This document shows positions 31,001 to 37,345 of a DNA stretch of 64,000 nucleotides, one piece after another. Position numbers and translations under genes: made by a program. The notes below the pieces were generated by a model. That model searched no databases. It had not been told where the DNA came from and saw only the letters and a list, made by a program, of their open reading frames with translations. The stretch is from Terrimonas rubra (GTDB taxonomy: Bacteria; Bacteroidota; Bacteroidia; Chitinophagales; Chitinophagaceae), in assembly GCF_042686025.1 (NCBI RefSeq), contig NZ_JBHUOZ010000003.1, forward strand, positions 930,001 to 994,000, in the 5' to 3' direction. How positions within the stretch are numbered: position 1 is the first letter of the stretch; each line of letters begins with the position of its first letter.

Positions 31001-33123
31001 ATAATGTGGTAGCCAGAGATGTATTGGGTTATACGCTTAATTATTATGATAACGGCACTAACCTGGATTATAGGCCTATTGGTTCATCTACAGCTTTTGC
31101 CCAGGTAAATACTTTAGGAGGGGATTTGAAATCATTGTATAATGGTAATATTGCGGCCATAACGGTTAATAATAAAGCTCTTGTGAAAGGTGGATCGGGT
31201 ATTAATGCAATTTCACTACTTTACAATTACGGTTACGACCAGTTAAACCGCTTGGTAAGTATGCGGGCTTTTAACGGATTAAATGTTAGTACTAATACCT
31301 GGGCCCCCTCGCTGTTGAACGATTACCAGGAAAATATTACTTATGATCCCAATGGTAATATAAAAAATTATGTGCGTAATGGAGCGCCTTCAGTTGGCAA
31401 GCCGGTAACGATGGATAATCTTGGGTATAATTATAATGCCGGTACCAATCAGTTAAATTATGTAACTGATAATGTAAGTGTAACCAATTATACGGAAGAT
31501 ATTGACGGGCAAAGTGCCGATAATTATGAATATGACGAAAGTGGTAACTTAATTAAAGATGTCAGCGAGAATATCAGTAGTATTAACTGGACGGTTTATG
31601 GGAAAATAGCAGATATTACCAAGAGTGGCAACACAACCAGTTATATTTATGATGCTGCCGGTAACCGGATTGCCAAAACCGTATCAGGGAAAACAACATT
31701 GTATGTACGGGATGGTAGTGGTAACGTAATGAGTATATATGAAATACCATCAGTGAACACGGTTACTCAAAAAGAGATACATTTGTATGGTGCTAACAGG
31801 TTTGGTATGGCATTACCTGAAAGCCGAGCCTCAAGCAGCCTGGATCTTGCAAGTGGTTTTGGAAAAGCTGTAACTAGAACACTGGTAAGAGGTGAAAAAA
31901 TATTTGAATTGAGTAACCATTTGGGAAATGTGCTGGCAACAATCAGCGACAAAAAAATTCAGGTGGCCAAATCCAGTCCTAATCAACATCAAATTGATTA
32001 TTATGAAACAGATGTGGTGTCTGCTACCGATTATGCTCCTTTTGGAATGCAACTAGTTGGAAGAGTCTATGCTGCTCCCAGTGGTAAATACCGGTATGGT
32101 TTTCATGGAAAGGAAAATGATAATGAAATAAAGGGAGACGGTAATCAGCAGGATTATGGAATGCGTGTATATGATAATAGATTAGGCCGGTTTTTATCAG
32201 TAGATCCGCTGGCACACGAATATCATGATTTATCACCTTTTCATTTTGCAGGAGCTAATCCCATAAAAAATGTCGATTTGGATGGAGGGGAACCCAAAGA
32301 CTACAGAAAGAATCTGGTATTTATGAATATGAGTACGGTTGGTAAAAGTCTGGGAAAAGGTTACAATGAATACAATAAATACGATGGGGTTGCTTATGTG
32401 GAAGCTGTATATGATAAGGTTACCAGTAAATATTGGTTTATACACAGGCAAGGAGGAAGAAATTACTACTGGAAGCATAACCCAGGTGCTGATCAAATGG
32501 TTAGACTTGTATCAGATGTTCCTGGCAAATCAAATGGTCACTGGGCTCCATATACTTCAGCCGAGGACTTACGTGCCAAAACTGGGCAAGATCTTGCTAA
32601 GGGATTGGCCACATTTTGGTCTGTTACATTGGGAGGTACTTTAGCTTTTGGCCCTGCTTTTATACATGCAGTTGCAGTAGCTTTCGTTGAAGACGCACTT
32701 GGTGTTCCGTTGATCAATAGCCCGGATGATATTGTAAGAACTCAACAGAAAACAAGTGTTAAGAAAGTATTGACTAAATCTGATTTGTTTGAAGATTTTT
32801 CAAAAAGAATGGGAAGCAGCGTAGATAACCTCGCTGGCAAAATGGATATATCGGATGACGGAACTTTATATCTATCAATAGATGCTATTTTAAAGAAGCT
32901 AGATGGTCCCTCCAATGATACATTCAAAAAGCTTACAGAAATAGCAGAACAAATGGGGAAAGAACAAGGTGCTCATAGTGTTCAGATAAATTTTAATCTT
33001 GTAGTAAATCATAGACTGGCAAACGATCCGACATGGGCGCAAGAATACGGGTATTATTTTACTAAACAAGTTGACAGTAATTTTGGTTATATAACTGTCA
33101 CATGGGATAAAAGTATAGAATGA
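25048..33123 (+). CDS. RHS repeat protein with C-terminal polymorphic toxin tip
   Basis: 2691 residues. The N-terminal signal ends near ALADIAVGQN. Residues ~330-480 (NWQATNVFAEEGKHKTVIQY, TLYDREGRPAVQVLAAPG) resemble the DUF6443-type module of Bacteroidota RHS proteins. Residues ~1395-1500 are Cys-rich. From ~1650 to 2340 come YD/RHS repeats (YYYDQAGNLV, YDAAGNRIAKT). The RHS-associated core follows: RYGFHGKEND from residue 2349, GRFLSVDPLA from 2380, and NPIKNVDLDGGE to about 2411. The last ~280 residues are unrelated to the core and form the variable tip, with a hydrophobic stretch around 2519-2551. RHS shells encapsulate and deliver such tips to competitors. The stop overlaps the next start (ATGA), which marks that gene as cognate immunity. 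The toxin activity is not recognised. Confidence 0.9.
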   Translation: MYKSYIQHIGIFFKSNNLFKGLNNIICFFFFSFIALADIAVGQNTVLKDGGVQTVVKKTMFGPTAVPSSDIVAWGSGASLSNIPVRQTEYSRKFKNIISFFIAEENTIDYLNDFVASVDLVINYKASQSDVAYKTFTKTLTIDYKKGEGQLSDVRQYIHFEGAENVEVVVTPNFPSGGPDYRNILVLTNEIQVTRYFTLSNTPFTFLHPLNVPSASSTLPSGSDVLNVAWSFPSNPGNSAIQLEWSWLENELESNYHIGGSFTTGSKEKLLSSGATRVELGNAVTNYSIPMLYDGDGKIHYRVRGINMLYDGSRLFGPWSTIQSISFGGHANDLNWQATNVFAEEGKHKTVIQYFDGSFRGRQTVTRDNTTQLTVTAETLYDREGRPAVQVLAAPGINNVIAYRANLNKFNSPDGGPIQTDNEDHSLFFDYQTTVGPNTPSLQTNEGSASAYYSPANPDKSGVNKYIPDAEGYPYSLTRYTQDGTGRIAAQSSVGAPLQMGSGKEMKFFYGAPTQEELDALFGTEVGDRSHYFKNMVKDANGQMTVSYVDNLGRTIATALAGGPPSGLNSLNVTDNNDYFNQYHTSSVTFNLLDANTNRVKGNVIESVSTLLVPASTNYEFTYTLTPGSLEVNTCELGGQGSISSPICYECLYDLEFSIFDESGSATVPVMVKKFSNLSVTPDYECSTPARLFQDSANLSSGRPSAISFSELLLAGSYSVRKTLSLSEKSMQAFTEDFLTKGVCTLSLDLLIDSVFQELKQVTDCDAPPLSPEASLAASCTSCIADLGTPSTFQTTYLQRIGYTEPGELPDYLKAEIETAYKNAEAVCNLMCGETALQTVNKRQLMLADMMPFTGQYAKSEVGTGTMSRKYNIFSTYSATPPFYKNPRKLNGDPGGFYLDIRGEKDLLIHTTPAILNDMSVEEFEFRFQNEWAASLLPYHPEYQRLLFVEENMEESYIWANKFFRTRLYNDASTEGYLFENATQLAAKDDFFAIPTAADEKNIMEGWLTTEYKGGLNLWQFAYFQAICTRLPMGASCFKPSGPSAFSSLPAADRDSVWKKFKGLYLQARIELMDRYIVRMRPLPASDENDLVAQHFILRFPRDHQQQVTQYGNNSEDPDGWNFWPSTPSPDGRPNLPPDWDTPAAMQQEYTERCQGYITQWKNSLLQCPQLAGHPDKNTIITSITSQMVEVCRKGSNEANPYGASTVAPATPVDASPRSFEEIINQVFTTYGIAKTDVCNPFVIEYPKPYGAGRPVIGPVVTAIDSCNCSRFNTIKSEAVIAGKNPNELNSLNEYLSQQYGDTLTTGLFAALNRCNEIGTQYTINCEQQYTEVYYECHLPGPVCDLPFNARAAGVDTTMVLKMDGNGKVSLVEQPCDGPGGPIGEIDPDPWNPGGGGNCCNGMVWDSYLGTCVWPPMCGPNEVYNYNTGMCVPVVPCEIGYEYVPGVGCVPIAEPLCSGLCPDGMLCDTVTVDRVYLTAGEPMPAFMQCGYTNVDKCLTCSQVKNLIDEYKSIFPALPYNVAPVLDADNLDIDQVQYNKSFARFMNFRTGFSYTWSDYLQAIQIAGCEVTAGGSQVVICQKDKPLTDAGDRFSLEDPCQQTYEKAVAIATQLYKFRLQWMRVNFEKRYREKCLDAGKDETFTVKFIPQEYHYTLYYYDQAGNLVKTVPPAGVKPDYSTEYLADVKLKRQTVGERVPEHNLLTQYRYNSLNQVVAQISPDAGISEFWYDKLARLVVSQSAVQRVNDKYSYTLYDELGRIKEIGQKQHLYDIMTQGTSQDPVELDAWINSSGTRDQLTQTVYDQDYTLTIADPALSGKIMQRNLRNRVSYSLVKNFSTDTWYTHATFYTYDIHGNVDKLLQDFRGVVGLPATSRFKQVTYDYDLISSKVRMVAYQAGEADAFYHRYSYDLDDRIMKLETSRDKVYWEQDAAYNYYKHGALSRIVLGQQLVQGNDYAYTLQGWLKGVNSSNLTTGTDMGGDGHTVAPNNVVARDVLGYTLNYYDNGTNLDYRPIGSSTAFAQVNTLGGDLKSLYNGNIAAITVNNKALVKGGSGINAISLLYNYGYDQLNRLVSMRAFNGLNVSTNTWAPSLLNDYQENITYDPNGNIKNYVRNGAPSVGKPVTMDNLGYNYNAGTNQLNYVTDNVSVTNYTEDIDGQSADNYEYDESGNLIKDVSENISSINWTVYGKIADITKSGNTTSYIYDAAGNRIAKTVSGKTTLYVRDGSGNVMSIYEIPSVNTVTQKEIHLYGANRFGMALPESRASSSLDLASGFGKAVTRTLVRGEKIFELSNHLGNVLATISDKKIQVAKSSPNQHQIDYYETDVVSATDYAPFGMQLVGRVYAAPSGKYRYGFHGKENDNEIKGDGNQQDYGMRVYDNRLGRFLSVDPLAHEYHDLSPFHFAGANPIKNVDLDGGEPKDYRKNLVFMNMSTVGKSLGKGYNEYNKYDGVAYVEAVYDKVTSKYWFIHRQGGRNYYWKHNPGADQMVRLVSDVPGKSNGHWAPYTSAEDLRAKTGQDLAKGLATFWSVTLGGTLAFGPAFIHAVAVAFVEDALGVPLINSPDDIVRTQQKTSVKKVLTKSDLFEDFSKRMGSSVDNLAGKMDISDDGTLYLSIDAILKKLDGPSNDTFKKLTEIAEQMGKEQGAHSVQINFNLVVNHRLANDPTWAQEYGYYFTKQVDSNFGYITVTWDKSIE

Positions 33124-33602
33124 TGGTAGAACAATTTAGAAATGCTGTTTTAAGTGTTACTCTTAAGGCCATTGACAAAGAACCTGATAGTTGGACTACA
33201 TTTAATGATGCTTTACATACAAGAATAATAAAAGGAGCATATTTATCGGATGAGGTTGAGTTAAAATCTAGTGAATTGCCAATATTAGAGTGTCGCTTAG
33301 CGAATAGTTATTTATTAATAACGACGGAACGGGTGATCAGTATTTTAAATACTGTATATAAAGAGATGTATATTAACGAAGTTGAAAAGTTTTTAAATGA
33401 TTACGAAGCACTTAATTATGCAAAAAAAAATGGCCAATATCCGGGAACTAACAGGGTTGCCATCAGAAGGATAGATGGTGCCGTTCTTGAATACATAATT
33501 GATTCTCATCATGCTGCGTTCTTTTCAAAGATTTTAATCTATAATATCTTTTCGTATAAGACTAAAGGTTATTGGTATTTAGATCCGGCTAAAAAAAAAT
33601 AA
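33120..33602 (+). CDS. Candidate immunity protein for the RHS toxin tip
   Basis: 160 residues, no signal peptide, so cytoplasmic. The ATG overlaps the RHS stop codon by 4 bases (ATGA); a second ATG follows directly at 33123. Translational coupling and position immediately after a variable RHS tip are the hallmarks of the cognate immunity gene. The sequence (NYLLITTERVISILN-like strands, a SHHAAFF segment near residue 125, Lys-rich end) matches no immunity family I know. The role is inferred from context only. It should neutralise the tip encoded by the last ~280 codons upstream. Confidence 0.75.
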   Translation: MMVEQFRNAVLSVTLKAIDKEPDSWTTFNDALHTRIIKGAYLSDEVELKSSELPILECRLANSYLLITTERVISILNTVYKEMYINEVEKFLNDYEALNYAKKNGQYPGTNRVAIRRIDGAVLEYIIDSHHAAFFSKILIYNIFSYKTKGYWYLDPAKKK

Positions 33603-33735
33603 TTATCCAATTGTTGGTAGTCTTCTGAGATGGTATGTAAATTTCAGTTGTCTGTAGTGGTCTAAAAAAATAGGACTAAAACAACATGAGGCCATCCAAC
33701 TGACCTCTTTTATACCTGTTATGATAAAACAACTA

Positions 33736-34130
33736 CCATCTGTCGCGAGTCTTCTGTAAGGAGACTCGTGACAAATATTCCTGCCCTGATTGCATCAGGG
33801 GTTAGGCATTCTTTTTATCATTAGTAAAAGGTTTCTAACTATACAAAGCTAGTAACTTTCATAGCTATTCTGTCCCCGGTTGTCATTAGTTGAGTTAATG
33901 AAGTAAACTAAAAACAGCAAATGTTATTCTTTGTTTGTAACAAAACATCTGTTTTTCGAAAACCAGGCTTAATGCCTGGTTTTTTACATTTGATGCAATA
34001 GATAATTTGATTTGTGTAGTTGGGGTGTGCAGGCTGTGAGGTTTTTGTGATTTAGTTTTGTCATTTGTTGCAAACGAATGACAGCTTTCCTTTTTTTGTA
34101 TTGGTTTGTCTTTAATGAGACTACGAATAA
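33736..34130 (+). repeat. ~395-bp direct repeat, copy 1
   Basis: It begins CCATCTGTCGCGAGTCTTCT and ends TTTAATGAGACTAC.AATAACGA. Copy 2 starts at 34342, 606 bases later, and differs only by scattered substitutions and one-base indels. Each copy carries the hairpin CGAGTCT/AGACTCG, the hairpin CCTGAT/ATCAGG, a strong terminator, a TAGTTTTG promoter-like box (34053 here) and an ATG (34115 here) near its right end. No terminal inverted repeat or transposase was found, so it is not a standard insertion sequence. Confidence 0.85.
33958..33987 (+). terminator. Terminator inside direct repeat copy 1
   Basis: AAAACCAGGC / GCCTGGTTTT hairpin with a short TTAAT-type loop, followed by a T-run. It is the first strong terminator after the RHS/immunity operon and probably ends it. 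Confidence 0.75.
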
Positions 34131-34429
34131 CGAAGACAAGTAAATTTTTTCGTTTGGGAGAGGTGATTTATAATGGAGGGAATAATACAATAACTGGATG
34201 GGCTCATCATGCAGCTGTAATAAAAGGAGGGAGCATTTATGATGCAATGACAGGCGCAAGTGGAATGTTACTTTCTGATTATAAAAAAATGTTTGTACAT
34301 GAAGTCGATATAAATTTTGATATAGTACCAGATATTACACCCCATCTGTCGCGAGTCTTCTGTAAGGAGACTCGTGACGAATATTCCTGCCCTGATTGCA
34401 TCAGGGTTAGGCATGCTTTTTATCATTAG
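34115..34429 (+). pseudogene. Orphan toxin-tip fragment, papain-like/NlpC-P60-like
   Basis: The frame opens at an ATG inside the direct repeat, then leaves the repeat and encodes LGEVIYNGGNNTITGWAHHA, AVIKGGSIYDAMTG and about 35 further residues. It then runs into repeat copy 2, which supplies the last ~30 codons as junk. The unique part (about 34141-34341) looks like the N-terminal half of a permuted papain-like domain (G-E-V-I-Y-x-G-G, H-A-A-V, Y-D-A), as in YiiX/LRAT or Tox-PL-type effectors. No catalytic Cys follows. No RHS core precedes it, so it is best read as a displaced, disrupted RHS tip. The family call is tentative. Confidence 0.5.
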
Positions 34430-34736
34430 CAAAAGATTTCTAACTATACAAAGCTAGTAACTTCATAGCTATTCTGTCCCCAGTTGTCTTTAGTTGAGTT
34501 AATGAAGTAAACTAAAAATAGGAAACGTTATCCTTTGTTTGTAACAAAACATCTGTTTTTCGAAAACCAGGCTTAATGCCTGGTTTTTTATATTTGATGC
34601 AATAGATAATTAGATTTGTGTAGTAGTGGTGTGCAGACTGTGAGTTTTTTGTGATTTAGTTTTGTCATTTGTTGCAAACGAATGGCAGTTTTGCTTTCTT
34701 TATATTGTTTTGTGTTTAATGAGACTACCAATAACG
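34342..34736 (+). repeat. ~395-bp direct repeat, copy 2
   Basis: Second copy of the 33736 repeat, in the same orientation. It interrupts the orphan toxin fragment on its left and precedes a second toxin-tail remnant on its right. It carries the same hairpins, a terminator and a TAGTTTTG box at 34657-34664. Confidence 0.85.
34563..34591 (+). terminator. Terminator inside direct repeat copy 2
   Basis: Same AAAACCAGGC / GCCTGGTTTT hairpin as at 33958, followed by TTTT. Confidence 0.75.
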
Positions 34737-34785
34737 AGTAATAACTTCGACGAGTATTTTTATATTCAATATTGCTTAATTTTTA

Positions 34786-34881
34786 AGAGGTGGGTCTTGT
34801 GAGAAATCATCAGTAATTTTACCATCAGGAAAAGATCGAATAAGGTTTAACACAAAAACACCTGCAAATGGAACAGAATAA
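34786..34881 (+). pseudogene. C-terminal remnant of a toxin tip overlapping an immunity gene
   Basis: A short open frame reads RGGSCEKSSVILPSGKDRIR then FNTKTPANGTE and ends in TAA at 34879-34881. The tail overlaps the start of the next gene (ATG 34868) by 14 bases in another frame. This mirrors the live RHS tip and its immunity gene, which also overlap. A stop at 34777 closes the frame upstream. I read it as the tail of a lost tip, possibly the other half of the fragment at 34141. The protein-like composition supports this but does not prove it. Confidence 0.4.
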
Positions 34882-35161
34882 TGAAAGTGGTGCCTTTGAA
34901 ATAGATGATTATACTTTTTGGGAGAATCCCGAAAAGCATGCTTTGGTTCGAGATAGAATGAATAATACCGATTTTTTTGGCATATATACTGTAGATCCTA
35001 TTTTATTAATGAAGCTGTGTGATGATTTTGATTATGCGTTGAGGCTATCATACAAAATGTTAGAAAATGGAGTTAGGGTGTTTAATAACTTCCAGGATCT
35101 GTTTGAATGGTATAGTAATAGAAATAACACGAATATTACTTCTAATTCCGGTTGTTTTTAA
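34868..35161 (+). CDS. Candidate orphan immunity protein
   Basis: 97 residues, acidic and aromatic, no signal peptide (ENPEKHALVRDRM, DDFDYALRLSYKMLENG). It does not match a family I recognise. Its position is after a toxin-tail remnant whose stop overlaps its start, and next to an orphan tip fragment. That is the usual place of an immunity gene kept after its toxin tip was displaced. It may protect against siblings that still carry that tip. Expression could come from the promoter-like box in repeat copy 2. Confidence 0.55.
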   Translation: MEQNNESGAFEIDDYTFWENPEKHALVRDRMNNTDFFGIYTVDPILLMKLCDDFDYALRLSYKMLENGVRVFNNFQDLFEWYSNRNNTNITSNSGCF

Positions 35162-35272
35162 GTGAGCCTTGAATTAACGCTTATTGAATAGTGTCCTAGG
35201 TTGCTCGTAGTGTTCTAGAACAATAGCAGCATTATGCTTTGTTTTTTGCCAAGGCATAATATTACCCCTATA

Positions 35273-36472
35273 CTATTTACTTTTCACTCCATCATAAGGT
35301 ATATACCCCTGCCATTTCCAGGGTATACAATTATCGCCGATGATTGTTTCTATTAATTCCTGGAAGATCTTTTCTCCATTCTCGCTATTGGCCATGATAA
35401 TGATGGAAATACCTTTTTCGGGGAAGTTGATATTATAATTACGCCAGGCACCCCCATTGCCTTCTTTAAAAAAAGCCTTGCCATAAGGACATTGCATCAC
35501 ACCCCAGCCAAGTCCGTAGGATAACTGAATACCATCGTTCTCGGTAGTAGTAGTTTCCGTGATAGGAGGAAATTGCGTTACGGAATGAATACGGATCTGT
35601 GGCGCCAACATGGTGTTGTATGATTTTTTACTTAGCCCTTTTTGCTGCATTACGTTTTCAATAAAACGGGCATAGTCCGCAATGGTAGTGACCAGCGAGC
35701 CGCCGGCAACTGGCTCCGTGCGTTTTCGCTTCATATCAATATCGCCATTGTCCATATGGCCTACGGCTACATTATCATCGCCAAAGGATTCGTGCCAGAT
35801 ATAACCGGTGCGGTGCATGCCAAAGGGTTTGAATATTTTTTCTTCGGCCAATTGGTCTATATTTTTTTTCGTGATCTCTTCTATCACTAATTGTAATAGT
35901 TTAAAGCCTTCGCCGGAGTACGCATATTTGCTGCCGGGCTTGAAATAAATTTTAATTACCCCGGCGGAATCCCAGGCACTGGTAATTGGGTCAAACCAGC
36001 GTACATTGGGCAGGCCGGTGGTATGGCTCAGGCACATACGCCCGGTGATGAGTTTCCAGCGGTCATCATTTTTAAGATCGGAGAAGTAAGGGTAGTCGGG
36101 TATCGGCTTTGCCAGGTATTGATACAGTGGTTTATCCAGGTCGATTATTTTTTCCTCCACCAGTTTCATCACCAGGTAGCCAAAAACGGCTTTGCTGTAG
36201 GATGCGCCGTAGACGATAGTTGCCGTATCCAGCAGGGTGTTTTGCGGCTTGTTTTTATAACCATAGGTTTTAACGAATACGGTTTTGTTGTTGTTGAGTA
36301 CGGCCAGCCCCAGGCCCTGTACATTGGCCGCGGCCATTACTTTATTAACGGTTCGGTCAATATCGGCAACAGTGATGGTACTACCATCCAGTCTTTTAAT
36401 GGTATTTGTTTGTGCGGTTAAACGGCTTGTAATAAGTACAAACATTAACAGGCAAAGGTATTTGAGGGACAT
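35273..36472 (-). CDS. Serine hydrolase, beta-lactamase/PBP4-like (class C fold)
   Basis: 399 residues with a signal peptide (LKYLCLLMFVLITSRLTAQ). The catalytic S-x-x-K is S91-Y-S-K94 within YGASYSKAVFGYL. The second motif is Y185-S-G in KYAYSGEGF. A late GNGGAW segment occupies the usual third-motif area. The length and motif spacing fit the Pfam beta-lactamase family (class C / D-Ala-D-Ala carboxypeptidase / esterase group) acting in the periplasm. Whether it is an esterase, a DD-peptidase or a true beta-lactamase cannot be read from the sequence. It is convergent with the toxin island and monocistronic. G+C is back at the level of the core genes. Confidence 0.85.
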   Translation of the reverse strand: MSLKYLCLLMFVLITSRLTAQTNTIKRLDGSTITVADIDRTVNKVMAAANVQGLGLAVLNNNKTVFVKTYGYKNKPQNTLLDTATIVYGASYSKAVFGYLVMKLVEEKIIDLDKPLYQYLAKPIPDYPYFSDLKNDDRWKLITGRMCLSHTTGLPNVRWFDPITSAWDSAGVIKIYFKPGSKYAYSGEGFKLLQLVIEEITKKNIDQLAEEKIFKPFGMHRTGYIWHESFGDDNVAVGHMDNGDIDMKRKRTEPVAGGSLVTTIADYARFIENVMQQKGLSKKSYNTMLAPQIRIHSVTQFPPITETTTTENDGIQLSYGLGWGVMQCPYGKAFFKEGNGGAWRNYNINFPEKGISIIIMANSENGEKIFQELIETIIGDNCIPWKWQGYIPYDGVKSK

Positions 36473-36540
36473 AGGTTTTGTTTAACCAAATATAGTTTTT
36501 TGTTGCCATGATAAACATGACTTTTATTTTACAGCTCAGG

Positions 36541-36620
36541 CCCTGCTGATAAGCGGAGGGAACGGTGCAGTGTGCGACGCAACGAAAGCCCGGAGAAGTA
36601 CTACAGCCGGGACCTAAAAA
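36541..36620. repeat. Possible dispersed intergenic repeat
   Basis: GC-rich patch in an otherwise AT-rich gap (GGAGGGAACGGTGCAGTGTG, CGACGCAACGAAAGCCCGG, a CCGG..CCGG hairpin-like part). It looks like the REP-type elements scattered in Chitinophagaceae intergenic DNA. No second full copy was seen in this window, so this is a weak call. Confidence 0.3.
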
Positions 36621-36683
36621 TACAGGTATGTTTACCTGCTGTTGCACCGGTGAAGGAATTTAATTCCGGCATTCTGATTACCT

Positions 36684-36691
36684 TAGCTTTG
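36684..36691 (+). promoter_or_regulatory. Bacteroidota -7 promoter element
   Basis: TAGCTTTG matches TAnnTTTG exactly. It places the transcription start about 10 bases before the ATG at 36708, so the 5' leader would be very short. Confidence 0.45.
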
Positions 36692-36707
36692 TTATACATA
36701 CCCCAAC

Positions 36708-36950
36708 ATGGAACATAGCTTTGAACTACCGGTTACCTATAAAAATGCCGAACTATTATTACCCGGCCGGCTGGTAGCATTTACCTACAGCTATAAATTT
36801 TATATTATGGTGAATGATATAGAATTGATTTTTGAACGCGATGATAACGGCGCTTTCCGGGTGGTTAAACAGGAGAATATGCCTGTTAATTACCACGATA
36901 TCGACAGGGGATTAATAGCCGCCATTATTGATGTATTGGATAATCTTTGA
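36708..36950 (+). CDS. Small conserved hypothetical protein (80 aa)
   Basis: 80 residues, soluble, no signal peptide. Beta strands predominate at first (FELPVTYKNAELLLPGRLV, FYIMVNDIELIFERDD) and a short helix ends the protein (IAAIIDVLDNL). The composition and G+C match neighbouring real genes, and an exact promoter match lies just upstream. I do not recognise a characterised family. It is a stand-alone gene ahead of the SusC/D locus. Confidence 0.65.
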   Translation: MEHSFELPVTYKNAELLLPGRLVAFTYSYKFYIMVNDIELIFERDDNGAFRVVKQENMPVNYHDIDRGLIAAIIDVLDNL

Positions 36951-37266
36951 TCCAGGTCTTACTCCGGCCTGGCTACTTTAGCAGCATTTACCCGATTAGT
37001 AACAAAAGTTTGTTAGTATAACTTTTTTCTGTCCGTTTACCTGCAGCTATACTCCTGCTCCCCGTTTTTATACAAGAAAATATTATTCTTAACTAATTAT
37101 TTTTCATTTAGTTAGGATTCGTATGAAAATAATTTAAAAAATATTTCGAAAAATCCACGTGTGAAATAGAAGCAAATGACTCAATGTATAATTACGTACC
37201 GTTTCGTATAGGAAAGCGGCTGCGTACTTAACCGAACGACTTATTATTTTATAAAAAAACAAGCTT
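36951..37266. other. Intergenic region upstream of SusC locus
   Basis: About 315 bases, mostly AT-rich in the middle. It must hold the promoter of the susCD-type operon. No sigma/anti-sigma gene and no exact TAnnTTTG with a good -33 was found. Confidence 0.4.
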
Positions 37267-37329
37267 ATGAGCCAGGACAACTGCTGTTACAAACCCGTGC
37301 GCCACTATAACCCTCTACGCAAATTTTAA
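37267..37329 (+). CDS. Possible 20-aa leader peptide before SusC
   Basis: ATG at 37267, twenty codons (SQDNCCYKPVRHYNPLRKF after Met), TAA at 37327-37329, sixteen bases before the SusC start. It contains two adjacent Cys codons and is basic at the end. It could be a regulatory upstream ORF, or chance. Confidence 0.25.
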   Translation: MSQDNCCYKPVRHYNPLRKF

Positions 37330-37345
37330 ACCCCATATAACAATT

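Noticed and set aside
33640..33735. Possible insertion-sequence end (GTGGTCTAAAAAAATAGGACT) after the immunity gene
   Set aside because: No matching inverted end and no transposase fragment was found in the neighbourhood.
33984..34259. A 91-codon minus-strand ORF across repeat copy 1 and the toxin fragment
   Set aside because: It is antisense to the better-supported fragment, crosses the terminator and repeat boundary, and has no protein-like motifs.
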